Source: Mesorhizobium sp. STM 4661 | GTDB lineage: Bacteria > Pseudomonadota > Alphaproteobacteria > Rhizobiales > Rhizobiaceae | DNA length: 64,000 bases | Assembly (NCBI RefSeq): GCF_000359125.1 | Contig: NZ_CAAF010000066.1 | Coordinates: 1-64,000 of the forward strand | Reading direction: 5' to 3' | Part shown: positions 35,328-43,621 of the stretch, in pieces | Layout of the letters: each line of letters begins with the position of its first letter | How positions within the stretch are numbered: the stretch's first letter is position 1 | Notes under the pieces: generated by a model | Seen by the model: only the letters and a program-made list of their open reading frames with translations | Databases searched by the model: none | What the model was told of the DNA's origin: nothing | Made by a program: the position numbers and the translations under genes

Positions 35328-35870
35328 CGCAGCATCGGCCACAGCGTAGCCGCCAGGAGCACGCCCATGGCAATGTTGAACCATTTCAGCCGCACCGGAT
35401 CCAACAGGAAACCGCGCAGCGCCGTGCCGAAACCCGCCTATACCGAAACGCTCGGCGGATTGACGATGGCGAACGCCCTCGAGATCAGCACCACCGACAG
35501 GAACAGATGGTCCGCATCGCTGTAGAGGGCCATGGCGGTGATCGCCATCACCCATGCCTTGCCTTCGCCTCGCCCTTGCTGTTGAGCGAACGCGACATGG
35601 CGATCTTCCAGGCGAGATAGAGCAGATAGGCGCCGCCGGCGATCTTCAGTCCGGTGTGCAATACCGGAAATGCCGTCAGCACCGCGCCGAGCCCGAGGCC
35701 GACGCCAAGCAACAGCACGAGGAAGCCGATGCCGATGCCCAGCATGTGCGGAATGGTCCTGACGAAGCCGAAATTCACCCCGACGCCAGCAGCATGAAGT
35801 TGTTTGACCCCGGCGTGACCGAGGTCACGAAGGCGTAGACCAGCAGGGCAAGGAAGGCGTCGAGGGACAT
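35324..35870 (-). pseudogene. LysE/RhtB-family exporter, decayed
   Basis: Read on the minus strand from ATG 35870, the sequence encodes MSLDAFLALLVYAFVTSVTP then GSNNFMLLASG and stops at TGA; one missing G would restore the frame to VNFGFVRTIPHMLGIGIGFL and GAYLLYLAWKIAMSRS. Near 35560 a second break joins EAKA directly to WVMAITAMALYSD, with the usual intervening segment absent. A third lesion is an in-frame TAG at 35438-35440. The end WPMLR is normal for the family, which exports amino acids. Three lesions make sequencing error alone unlikely; the gene is probably dead. Confidence 0.85.
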
Positions 35871-35888
35871 GGACAGAACGCCGGACGA

Positions 35889-36461
35889 CTACATCCCCTG
35901 CGGGCCGCGGTTCAACGCCGCCACGCCGGTGCGGCAGATTTCGACCAGGCCGAGCGGCTTCATGATGGCGATGAACTGGTCGATCTTGGAGCCCTTGCCG
36001 GTGATCTCGAAGATGAAATGCTCGGTGTTGGCGTCGATGACGCTGGCGCGGAAGGCGTCGGCGAGCCTCAGCGCCTCGACGCGGGCTTCGCCGGTGCCGG
36101 CTACCTTCACCAGCGCCAGTTCCCGCTCCAGCGGCCGTTCCTGGCCGAGCTCCTGCGACCGCACGGTGAGGTCGACGACGCGGTGCACCGGCACGATGCG
36201 CTCGAGCTGGTGCTTGATCTGCTCCAGCACATGCGGCGTGCCGCGCGTCACGATGGTGATGCGCGACAGATGCTTCTCGTGCTCGGTTTCGGAGACCGTC
36301 AGGCTTTCGATGTTATAGCCGCGGCCGGAAAACAGGCCGATAACCCGGGCAAGCACGCCCGGCTCGTTGTCGACCAGCACGGAAAGCGTGTGATTCTCAG
36401 GCTTTTCCGTTTCCTTGGCGATGAAATAGGCGGAGCCGGTGGGTTGAAGCTGTGCGTTCAT
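35889..36461 (-). CDS. ilvH: Acetolactate synthase small (regulatory) subunit
   Basis: The 190-residue regulatory subunit of acetohydroxyacid synthase carries an N-terminal ACT domain (HTLSVLVDNEPGVLARVIGL then FSGRGYNIESLTVS), which binds valine for feedback inhibition, and the C-terminal domain that contacts the catalytic subunit (SVIDANTEHFIFEITGKGSKIDQF). Length and both domains are normal. It lies 88 bases downstream of the large-subunit gene in the same direction and shares its leader-controlled transcript. Confidence 0.96.
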   Translation of the reverse strand: MNAQLQPTGSAYFIAKETEKPENHTLSVLVDNEPGVLARVIGLFSGRGYNIESLTVSETEHEKHLSRITIVTRGTPHVLEQIKHQLERIVPVHRVVDLTVRSQELGQERPLERELALVKVAGTGEARVEALRLADAFRASVIDANTEHFIFEITGKGSKIDQFIAIMKPLGLVEICRTGVAALNRGPQGM

Positions 36462-36549
36462 GACATGAATCTCGATTTCAAACTCTTGGCGCTAATTCTC
36501 TGTTTCCGCGCGGCTTCTTCCGACAAGCCCTGCCTCGGCTTGGGGAGCG

Positions 36550-38346
36550 CTACACCAGTTCCCTGCCCTTGGCGTCGATGGCATTGGCCACCGCCTCGTC
36601 CGTCGCCTCGTCGGGCAGGAGCATCTCATTATGCGCCTTGCCCGACGGGATCATCGGGAAGCAGTTGGCGAGCGTCGCCACGCGGCAATCGAAGATCACC
36701 GGCTTCTTCACCGAAATCATCTCCCTGATCGCGTCGTCCAGCTCGTCCGGCTTGTCGCAGCGGATGCCGTGGCCGCCATAGGCTTCGGCCAGCTTGACGA
36801 AATCCGGCATCGCCTCGGTGTAGGAATGCGACAGCCGGTTGCCGTGCAGAAGCTGCTGCCACTGCCGCACCATGCCCATATACTGGTTGTTGAGGATGAA
36901 GATCTTGATCGGTGCGTCGTGCTGCACGGCGGCACTCATCTCCTGCATCGTCATCTGCACCGAGGCATCACCTGCAATGTCGATGACCAGAGCATCGCGA
37001 TGCGCGATCTGCACGCCGAGCGCCGCCGGCAGGCCATAGCCCATCGTGCCCAGCCCGCCCGAGGTCATCCAGCGGTTCGGCTTTTCGAAATGATAGTGCT
37101 GCGCCGCCCACATCTGGTGCTGGCCGACCTCGGTGGTGATGTAGGTGTCCATGTCCTTGGTCAGCGCGTAGAGCCGCTGGATGGCGTACTGCGGCATGAT
37201 GACGTCGTGGTTCATCTTGTAGGCGAGCGAATCCCGCGCGCGCCATTTCGCGATCTGCTCCCACCACGGGCGGAGCGCCTTCTTGTCGGTCCTTGCGGTC
37301 GCCCGCCACAGCCGCACCATATCCTCCAGCACCCGGCCGACATCGCCGATAACAGGCACGTCGGTATGGACGTTCTTGTTGATCGACGACGGATCGATGT
37401 CGATATGGATCTTCTTCGAGTTCGGCGAGAACGCGGTGAGCCGCCCGGTGATACGGTCGTCGAAGCGCGCGCCGACGCAGATCATGACGTCGCAATCATG
37501 CATCGCCATGTTGGCTTCATAGGTGCCGTGCATGCCGAGCATGCCCATCCAGTTCTTGCCCGATGCCGGATAGGCGCCAAGACCCATCAGCGTCGAAGTA
37601 ATGGGAAAGCCGGTCAGGTCGACCAGTTCGCGCAGCAAATGGCTGGCCTCCGGGCCGGAATTGATGACGCCGCCGCCGGTATAGAGGATCGGCTTTTTGG
37701 CGCCCGCCATCAGTTCGACCGCCGCCTTGATCTTCTCCAGATCGCCCTGGACCTTCGGCTGGTAGCTCGTGCGCGGCGCCGTTTGCGGCGGCACATAGAT
37801 GCCCTTGGCGAACTGCACGTCCTTCGGGATGTCGACCACGACCGGACCCGGACGCCCGGTCGTGGCGACATGGAAAGCCTCGTGAATGATTGCCGCGAGC
37901 TCGTTGACGTCCTTGACCAGCCAGTTGTGCTTGGTACAGGGGCGCGTGATGCCGATGGTGTCGCATTCCTGGAACGCATCGGAGCCGATCAGCGAAGTCG
38001 GCACCTGCCCGGTCAGGCAGACCAGCGGGATCGAATCCATCAGCGCATCCTGCAAGGGCGTCACCGCATTGGTGGCGCCTGGTCCCGAAGTCACCAGCAT
38101 GACGCCTGCCTTGCCTGTCGAGCGCGCATAGCCTTCCGCCGCATGGCCAGCGCCCTGCTCGTGACGGACGAGGATATGCTCGACCTCGTCTTGCTGGAAG
38201 ATCTCGTCATAGATCGGGAGAACCGCGCCACCGGGATAGCCGAAAATATGCTTGACGCCATTGTCCTTCAGCGCCTGCACCACCATTTCGGCGCCAGTCA
38301 TTTCGGTCCTTGGCATTTCGCGCCGCTCGCTCTGTCCACTGCTCAT
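36550..38346 (-). CDS. ilvI: Acetolactate synthase large (catalytic) subunit
   Basis: This TPP- and FAD-dependent enzyme makes acetolactate and acetohydroxybutyrate, the first common step to branched-chain amino acids. I place the start at ATG 38346, giving 598 residues; the frame extends to a TTG at 38409, and ATG 38316 is another option. Key blocks are FGYPGGAVLPIYDE with the TPP-activating glutamate in LVRHEQGAGHAAEGYAR, and the TPP-binding GDASVQMTMQEMS ... NNQYMGMVRQWQ. A leader peptide and terminator lie just upstream, so transcription is attenuated by branched-chain amino-acid supply. The name ilvB is also used for this gene in rhizobia. Confidence 0.96.
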   Translation of the reverse strand: MSSGQSERREMPRTEMTGAEMVVQALKDNGVKHIFGYPGGAVLPIYDEIFQQDEVEHILVRHEQGAGHAAEGYARSTGKAGVMLVTSGPGATNAVTPLQDALMDSIPLVCLTGQVPTSLIGSDAFQECDTIGITRPCTKHNWLVKDVNELAAIIHEAFHVATTGRPGPVVVDIPKDVQFAKGIYVPPQTAPRTSYQPKVQGDLEKIKAAVELMAGAKKPILYTGGGVINSGPEASHLLRELVDLTGFPITSTLMGLGAYPASGKNWMGMLGMHGTYEANMAMHDCDVMICVGARFDDRITGRLTAFSPNSKKIHIDIDPSSINKNVHTDVPVIGDVGRVLEDMVRLWRATARTDKKALRPWWEQIAKWRARDSLAYKMNHDVIMPQYAIQRLYALTKDMDTYITTEVGQHQMWAAQHYHFEKPNRWMTSGGLGTMGYGLPAALGVQIAHRDALVIDIAGDASVQMTMQEMSAAVQHDAPIKIFILNNQYMGMVRQWQQLLHGNRLSHSYTEAMPDFVKLAEAYGGHGIRCDKPDELDDAIREMISVKKPVIFDCRVATLANCFPMIPSGKAHNEMLLPDEATDEAVANAIDAKGRELV

Positions 38347-38410
38347 CGGTCTGGTCCCGTACTGTTCGCCATCGGGCGATTGCTGGTCGTTTAGTCGTGT
38401 TTCGGGCAAT

Positions 38411-38433
38411 AAAAAAGGCCCCCGAGGGAGCCT
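38411..38433 (-). terminator. Attenuator terminator upstream of ilvI
   Basis: On the minus strand AGGCTCCC-TC-GGGGGCCT forms an 8-bp stem (one G-T pair) with a 2-base spacer followed by TTTTTT. It lies 33 bases after the leader-peptide stop and 64 bases before the ilvI start, the position of a classical attenuator. Confidence 0.85.
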
Positions 38434-38466
38434 GTGTCTTGCGCATGGGGGGTTTTCGCCCGGCGG

Positions 38467-38517
38467 TTACACCGCCTTGCCCACGCGCTTTCCTACGAGA
38501 ATGAGTGCCGTTTTCAT
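38467..38517 (-). CDS. ilv operon leader peptide
   Basis: The 16-residue frame MKTALILVGKRVGKAV contains Leu-Ile-Leu-Val in a row plus two more Val, a composition expected of a branched-chain amino-acid leader peptide. It lies 121 bases upstream of ilvI on the same strand and is followed by the terminator hairpin at 38411-38433. Stalling at the Leu/Ile/Val codons would favour an alternative fold and let transcription continue into ilvIH. No strong ribosome site is visible before the ATG. I infer function from composition and position, by analogy with ilv attenuators in other proteobacteria. Confidence 0.8.
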   Translation of the reverse strand: MKTALILVGKRVGKAV

Positions 38518-38794
38518 GGTGGCGGACAATAGAATTGGTTTTGCGCCGCTGTCAACGGGGAATGTGTGTGACATCGACAGGTTCGGATCAGTCCCGCTTC
38601 GAGCCGCCTGTTTCGCCGCTGGACACCGTTTCAGCAGCCCCCAGCGGCGCCAGAGTCTCGATAAGTTGCTGAAACCACACCAAACTATTTGACGACGTGA
38701 CGCGGTGCGCATTTTGCCGCGATACTCCGGCCGACCGAGCTGGGGGGGCCGGCGAAGCCATAGCAAACGACCAGCACGTCACGGGAGGAAATTG

Positions 38795-40597
38795 ATGCTC
38801 GACAAGGCCCTAAACACGAAACTGTCAGACCTGCTCGACCGGTTCGGCGCAGCACTTGCCGCCGGCGATATCGACAGCGCGGTCGGATGCTTTCAGGAAG
38901 ACTGTTACTGGCGCGATCTCGTCACCTTCACCTGGAACATCAAGACCATGGAAGGCCGCGACCAGGTGCGCGACATGCTGATCAGCCAGTTGGCAAGGAC
39001 AAAGCCCTCGAACTGGGCGATCGCCAAGGGCGAGGATGCGAGCGAAAGCGACGGGCTGCTGGAGGGCTGGATCAGCTTCGAGACGGAGGTGGCGCGCGGC
39101 TTCGGTCACATCAGGCTGAAGGATGGAAAGATCTGGACGCTTTTGACAACCATGGTCGAGTTGAAGGGCCACGAGGAGCCGGCCGGCTTCGCCCGGCCGA
39201 TGGGCGCCAAGCATGGCCACGGCAAGAACCGGCCAACCTGGAAGGAGGAGCGCGAGAAGGAAGCCGCCGAACTCGGTTTCAAGACGCAGCCCCACACGCT
39301 GATCATCGGCGGCGGCCAGGGCGGCATCGCGCTCGGCGCGCGGCTGCGGCAGCTCGGCGTGCCGACCATCATCGTCGAGAAGAACGAGCGCGCCGGCGAT
39401 TCATGGCGCAAGCGCTACAAGTCGCTCTGCCTGCACGACCCGGTCTGGTACGACCATCTCCCCTATATCGACTTTCCCAGGAACTGGCCGGTCTTCTCGC
39501 CCAAGGACAAGATCGGCGACTGGCTGGAAATGTACACCAAGGTCATGGAGCTGAATTACTGGTCCTCCACGGAAGCCAGGAGCGCCACCTATGACGACAA
39601 GAAGAAGGAATGGAGCGTCGTCGTTCATCGCGACGGCAAGGACATCACCCTGAAGCCGAAGCAACTGGTGCTGGCCACGGGACAATCCGGCAAGGCCAAC
39701 ATGCCGAAATTCAAGGGCATGGACAGCTTCAAGGGTGATCAGCACCATTCCTCGAAGCACCCCGGCCCCGATGCCTATGCCGGCAAACGCGCCGTGGTCA
39801 TCGGCTCGAACAATTCCGCCCACGACATCGCCGCAGCCCTTTGGGAAGCCGGCGCCGACGTCACCATGGTGCAGCGCTCGACCACGCATATCTCCAGATC
39901 CGACACGCTGATGGAAATCGGACTGGGTTCGCTCTACTCGGAAAAAGCCGTGCAAGGCGGCATGACGACAGCCAAGGCCGACCTCGTCTTTGCCTCCCTG
40001 CCCTACAAGATCCTGCACGAATTCCAGATTCCGGCTTACGCCGCGATGAAGAAGCGCGATGCCGAGTTCTACAAGGGTCTGGCGAAGGCCGGCTTCATGC
40101 TCGACTGGGGCGATGACGATTCCGGCCTGTTCATGAAATATCTCAGGCGCGGCTCGGGCTACTATATCGACGTCGGCGCGTCCGACCTGATCATCGACGG
40201 ATCGATCAAGCTGAAAAGCGGCGTCGAGGTGAAGGAGATCAAGGAGCATTCGGTCCTGCTCGGTGACGGATCGGAACTGCAGGCGGACCTCATCGTCTAC
40301 GCCACCGGCTACGGCTCGATGAATGGCTGGGCGGCCGACCTGATCTCCCGAGAGGTCGCCGACAAGGTTGGGAAATGCTGGGGCCTCGGCTCGAACACCA
40401 CCAAGGATCCCGGCCCCTGGGAAGGCGAATTGCGCAACATGTGGAAGCCGACGCAGCAGGAGGCGCTCTGGTTCCACGGCGGCAACCTGCACCAGTCACG
40501 CCATTATTCGCAGTTCCTGTCGCTGCAGTTGAAGGCGCGGCACGAAGGCATCGAAACACCCGTCTACGGGCTGCAGCAGGTGCATCACAAAGATTAG
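38795..40597 (+). CDS. Flavin-dependent NAD(P)-binding oxidoreductase with N-terminal SnoaL-like domain
   Basis: The start at ATG 38795 follows GGGAGG at good spacing. The 600-residue protein has an N-terminal SnoaL/NTF2-like domain (about residues 1-125: DRFGAALAAGDIDSAVGCFQ, DCYWRDLVTFTWN) fused to a flavin monooxygenase-type part: FAD motif IIGGGQGGIALGARL near residue 170, NAD(P) motif VIGSNNSAHDIAAALWEAGA near residue 335, and the late YATGYGSMNG block. Family members oxidise small molecules or ketones, but the substrate here is unknown. It stands alone, ending in a hairpin shared with the convergent gene. Confidence 0.85.
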   Translation: MLDKALNTKLSDLLDRFGAALAAGDIDSAVGCFQEDCYWRDLVTFTWNIKTMEGRDQVRDMLISQLARTKPSNWAIAKGEDASESDGLLEGWISFETEVARGFGHIRLKDGKIWTLLTTMVELKGHEEPAGFARPMGAKHGHGKNRPTWKEEREKEAAELGFKTQPHTLIIGGGQGGIALGARLRQLGVPTIIVEKNERAGDSWRKRYKSLCLHDPVWYDHLPYIDFPRNWPVFSPKDKIGDWLEMYTKVMELNYWSSTEARSATYDDKKKEWSVVVHRDGKDITLKPKQLVLATGQSGKANMPKFKGMDSFKGDQHHSSKHPGPDAYAGKRAVVIGSNNSAHDIAAALWEAGADVTMVQRSTTHISRSDTLMEIGLGSLYSEKAVQGGMTTAKADLVFASLPYKILHEFQIPAYAAMKKRDAEFYKGLAKAGFMLDWGDDDSGLFMKYLRRGSGYYIDVGASDLIIDGSIKLKSGVEVKEIKEHSVLLGDGSELQADLIVYATGYGSMNGWAADLISREVADKVGKCWGLGSNTTKDPGPWEGELRNMWKPTQQEALWFHGGNLHQSRHYSQFLSLQLKARHEGIETPVYGLQQVHHKD

Positions 40598-40614
40598 CAG
40601 GCGGGATAGTGCAT

Positions 40615-40648
40615 AGAGGGAGGTGCGGCGAATGCCGCGCCTCCCTCT
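40615..40648. terminator. Shared hairpin between convergent genes
   Basis: AGAGGGAGG-T-GCGGC pairs with GCCGC-G-CCTCCCTCT across a 4-base loop with a single mismatch. It lies 18 bases after the oxidoreductase stop and four bases beyond the DUF1269 gene stop, so it can serve both directions. Confidence 0.65.
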
Positions 40649-40652
40649 GTCG

Positions 40653-41177
40653 TCAGGCGGCAGGTGCGGCGGGCGCGGACACCGGCTGGCTCTGTGTGGC
40701 TGCCAGCGCGTCACGCAGGGCCTGCTCCTTGGTATGGTCGAGCGATGTTTTCAGCACGGTGCCGCCCGATCCCTTCATATCCTCGAGTACCTTGTCGGCT
40801 GTCATCTTGCGGACCAGCACGAAGAGTGCCGCGTTGCCGGGCTGAAGGCTCGACCCGAGATCCTTCATGAACTTGTCGTTGATGCCGAAATCGCTCAGCG
40901 CGCCGCCAAGTGCGCCCGAGGCCGCGCCAACCGCCGCCCCTACGACCGGCATCAGGAAGATCATCCCGACGAGCAGCCCCCAGAAGCTGCCGGAGACTGC
41001 TCCAGCGGCGGTTGGGTTGAAGAGTTGATTGAGCTTGACGTCGCCGCTCTCCTGCTTCACGGCGATCACCGCATCGCTGAGTTCGATCAGGTATTCCTTC
41101 TGCAATTCGAACAGCCGCTTGCGCACCTTTTCCGCTTTGGCTTCGGTCGGATAGACGATGGCGATCAAATCGGACAT
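40653..41177 (-). CDS. DUF1269-type membrane-associated protein
   Basis: The 174-residue protein begins MSDLIAIVYPTEAKAEKVRK, the characteristic DUF1269 start, and has a glycine/alanine-rich hydrophobic stretch (about residues 60-95) that may form a membrane hairpin or glycine zipper, followed by FVLVRKMTADKVLEDMKG and an Ala/Pro-rich tail. A good ribosome site (AAGGAGC) precedes the ATG. The function of this family is unknown; members are often linked to stress conditions. It is a single-gene unit. Confidence 0.75.
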   Translation of the reverse strand: MSDLIAIVYPTEAKAEKVRKRLFELQKEYLIELSDAVIAVKQESGDVKLNQLFNPTAAGAVSGSFWGLLVGMIFLMPVVGAAVGAASGALGGALSDFGINDKFMKDLGSSLQPGNAALFVLVRKMTADKVLEDMKGSGGTVLKTSLDHTKEQALRDALAATQSQPVSAPAAPAA

Positions 41178-41485
41178 GGAATAGCTCCTTGTTGGCTTGC
41201 AAATGCTCGGCAGGTCCGCCTCATGCTACGAAATCTTCGTGACAGCTATTGTTTGCTTCGCGTCGCTCAAACGGCGAGGCGCGCCCGGGCATCTTCGGAC
41301 GGCCACAGGCAGGCACCGCGAGAGGCCGAAAGATACTCGAACCAGTACTTGACTGTCTATCTGCCCGGCGATGCCATTCGAGACACGAGCGTACCGGTCA
41401 GCGACTGCGACCTGACATCGGCACATCCGTGCAGCCCGCGCGACGTTTTCCGCCGCGCGGGCTCTTCCATTTCAGGCCCTGAACA
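41178..41485. other. Intergenic region with one hairpin
   Basis: This 308-base gap between the DUF1269 gene start and the end of the tmp operon contains the promoter side of DUF1269 and the hairpin at 41433-41463. I see no further gene or recognised site in it. Confidence 0.5.
41433..41463 (-). terminator. Hairpin after the tmpAB operon
   Basis: AGCCCGCGCG and its exact complement enclose an 11-base loop. On the minus strand it lies 22 bases after the stop of the 91-codon gene, or 8 bases after the stop of the alternative frame, fitting the end of this operon. Confidence 0.55.
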
Positions 41486-41761
41486 TCACGCCCCTCGCCT
41501 TGGCCCAGCGCTCGAGATCTTGCGCTCCTCCAGCGAGGCGAGGCGATTGCCGAAACCGCGCACCTGCACCGCACGGTTTTGCGGATCGAGCTCGATCATG
41601 TGCTCGGCATCGATGGGTTCGAGCGAGCCGACAGCGGCGCTAGGCCCGCTGTGGAAAATGATCGGCAGGCAGGCGATAGCGCGCGTGACGGGCAGGCGCT
41701 CGCGGCAGCCATCCGGCCGGTATGCAGCTACTGCATTTTCGCCGTCGAAGCAGAAACACAT
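41486..41761 (-). CDS. Hypothetical protein, third gene of the tmpAB operon
   Basis: The 91-residue product starts MCFCFDGENAVAAYRPDGCR behind an excellent ribosome site (GGAGGAG, seven bases before the ATG), 30 bases after tmpB. I do not recognise it. Near its end the frame may be shifted: adding one base near 41513 would continue KILERWAKARGVMFRA and stop at 41472, close to the hairpin, instead of the present basic tail ISSAGPRRGA. So the protein may be slightly truncated or the sequence may hold an error. A role in phosphonate use is only suggested by position. Confidence 0.5.
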   Translation of the reverse strand: MCFCFDGENAVAAYRPDGCRERLPVTRAIACLPIIFHSGPSAAVGSLEPIDAEHMIELDPQNRAVQVRGFGNRLASLEERKISSAGPRRGA

Positions 41762-41791
41762 GGGCTGTCTCCTCCCCGGTGATGGGCTGCG

Positions 41792-42376
41792 TCAGGCGCC
41801 ATCGCGAAACTCGCGAACGACCCGCTGCAGAAGCGGTACATAATCGCGGAACGCCCGCGTCTTCATATTGGCAATCTTGCCGCCTTCGTCCCAGATGCGA
41901 ACCCGCACTGCTTCCTCGTGGAACTGGTTCTTGCGGAATTCGGCGACTTCATCGGCGCTCATGGGGCCGCCTTGCAACGACAGCGTATGCACCGATGCTT
42001 CCGAAAGCCGGGAGAAATAGGTCGGGTCGGTAGCGCATAGATATCGCTTGGCCGAGACGTGCAGCCTGACGCATTCGACGATAACCGGCGGAAAGAACGG
42101 CGCCAGCACTTCGCCGCCGGCCTCGTCATGGTGTTTGTCCTCGACATCGTCGGGCGAGTAGGTGCCGAATTCGCTGGTGTAATGGCCGATGTCGTGCAGC
42201 AGCGCCGCCGCCACCAGCACATCGGGCGCACCGTCTTGCTCGGCCAACCAGGCCCCCTGCAGCATATGCTCCGACATCGTCACCGGTTCGCCGAGGTAGG
42301 ATTCGGCGCCCCGCCGCTCGAAGATGTCGGCTATGAACTCGACGATGTTGTCCGCGTTCAGGTCCTGGGCGCTCAT
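41792..42376 (-). CDS. tmpB: HD-domain phosphonate-cleaving oxygenase, TmpB/PhnZ type
   Basis: The 194-residue protein starts at ATG 42376, overlapping the upstream gene by four bases. It is an HD-domain protein with metal ligands visible in MSEHMLQGAWLAE, LLHDIGHY and EDKHHDEAGGEVL, the pattern of the mixed-valent diiron oxygenases PhnZ and TmpB. TmpB cleaves the C-P bond of 1-hydroxy-2-(trimethylammonio)ethylphosphonate to glycine betaine and phosphate. The coupled TmpA-like partner supports TmpB over PhnZ, whose partner PhnY is a different oxygenase. The exact substrate remains inferred. Confidence 0.8.
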   Translation of the reverse strand: MSAQDLNADNIVEFIADIFERRGAESYLGEPVTMSEHMLQGAWLAEQDGAPDVLVAAALLHDIGHYTSEFGTYSPDDVEDKHHDEAGGEVLAPFFPPVIVECVRLHVSAKRYLCATDPTYFSRLSEASVHTLSLQGGPMSADEVAEFRKNQFHEEAVRVRIWDEGGKIANMKTRAFRDYVPLLQRVVREFRDGA

Positions 42377-43533
42377 TCCGCCGCCTCCTTGAAACCGTGT
42401 TCGATCGCCGCAAGCGTCGACAGCAGGCCGTCCTTGTCGGCGTAGCAGCCTTGCAGCCAGCGCGTGCCGGTGCCGGAAAACGCCTTTCGCGCATGCATGA
42501 CGCGGGTGTTGTCGACGATGAAGGACTGCCCGGCTTCTAGCTTGAACGTCACCTCGAAACGGGGATCCTCGATCAGTTCGGCGAAACGGCGATAGGCCGC
42601 GTAGTAGGCTTCCATGTCGGCGAACGGCACATCGACGGTCGGCGCCAGCGAGCGGTTGTTGAAGCGGATACAGATCAGTTCGCCATCGGGCCCAAGCTCG
42701 ATCATCGGCCGTTTCGCCTGCAGCCGCACGCCCGACGAACCGGCATATTCGAAGCGGGCCGGACATGAGCTCAACAGGCGAAACCCTTCCGGATTCTCAG
42801 CCTGCAGAGCGGTCGCAACAGCAAAGCCGTCGACGACACTGGACTCGCCGCCCTCTACCGTATTCTCGATGCAGGCCAGGATCTGCAATGTCGGCACCGG
42901 ATCGCGATAGGGATTGTCGGTATGCGCCTGCAGGCCGAGATTGGTGTAGGCGAGATTGTTCGGATTGACCTCCGCGCGCACTTCGAACCAGCGGCCGTAA
43001 TTGGTCTCCCTGATATAACCGAACAGTTCGGAAACCTTGCAAAGCGCGCCGGATTCGGTCGGCAGCCCGTCCATCACGGCAAAGCCGTAGGCCTTGACCG
43101 CCGATAGCCATTGCCGCAGGACAGCGCGGTCGCGGCTGGCCGCGGCGTAGTTGGCGCGCGGCACCGAATTTTGCATCGTGGCCTTGGTCCAGCGTACGGT
43201 TTCCTCGCCGGTCCAGCCGGGTTGACGGGCCGCGTCGCCATCATAAGCGTTGGCGCTCAGCCATGCCGCGGGGAAGCTGACTGTTTTCTGCTCGGGCGCG
43301 AAGCTGACCTCAAGGGCATCGTCCTTGATCGACGCCGCGTCGATCTTCGTAGCGGCCGGAATGTCGAGGATGGTAATGAGTCGCTGGCCGTTGCCGGCGC
43401 TGCGCGTCTTGTCGTCGAGCGCGTTGTCGCGCAACCATATTGCGTGAAAGCGGGTGCGCGTCCCGTCCTTCCAGCCAAGTTCGATCGTTCGTCCCTCGTC
43501 GCCGATCACCGCTTTCGTCAGCATGCCCAACAA
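42373..43533 (-). CDS. tmpA: Fe(II)/2-oxoglutarate oxygenase, TmpA / gamma-butyrobetaine hydroxylase type
   Basis: The 386-residue protein has a small N-terminal domain (IELGWKDGTRTRFHAIWLRD) and a TauD-like oxygenase domain with iron ligands in LQAHTDNPYRDP (His-x-Asp) and TRVMHARKAF (distal His), plus the 2-oxoglutarate arginine region at FSGTGTRWLQGCY. It is close to gamma-butyrobetaine hydroxylases, but the coupled HD-oxygenase gene points to TmpA, which hydroxylates 2-(trimethylammonio)ethylphosphonate before C-P cleavage. Together the pair would release phosphate and glycine betaine. A LysR gene diverges 88 bases away. Confidence 0.8.
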   Translation of the reverse strand: MLGMLTKAVIGDEGRTIELGWKDGTRTRFHAIWLRDNALDDKTRSAGNGQRLITILDIPAATKIDAASIKDDALEVSFAPEQKTVSFPAAWLSANAYDGDAARQPGWTGEETVRWTKATMQNSVPRANYAAASRDRAVLRQWLSAVKAYGFAVMDGLPTESGALCKVSELFGYIRETNYGRWFEVRAEVNPNNLAYTNLGLQAHTDNPYRDPVPTLQILACIENTVEGGESSVVDGFAVATALQAENPEGFRLLSSCPARFEYAGSSGVRLQAKRPMIELGPDGELICIRFNNRSLAPTVDVPFADMEAYYAAYRRFAELIEDPRFEVTFKLEAGQSFIVDNTRVMHARKAFSGTGTRWLQGCYADKDGLLSTLAAIEHGFKEAAE

Positions 43534-43621
43534 GCTCCAGTCGTTGCTTCTGCTTGCATGCTGACGGCTTCTTAGGCATAACTCAAATTATCATTTTAGG
43601 ACCAAAGGGCATAAAATTTTA

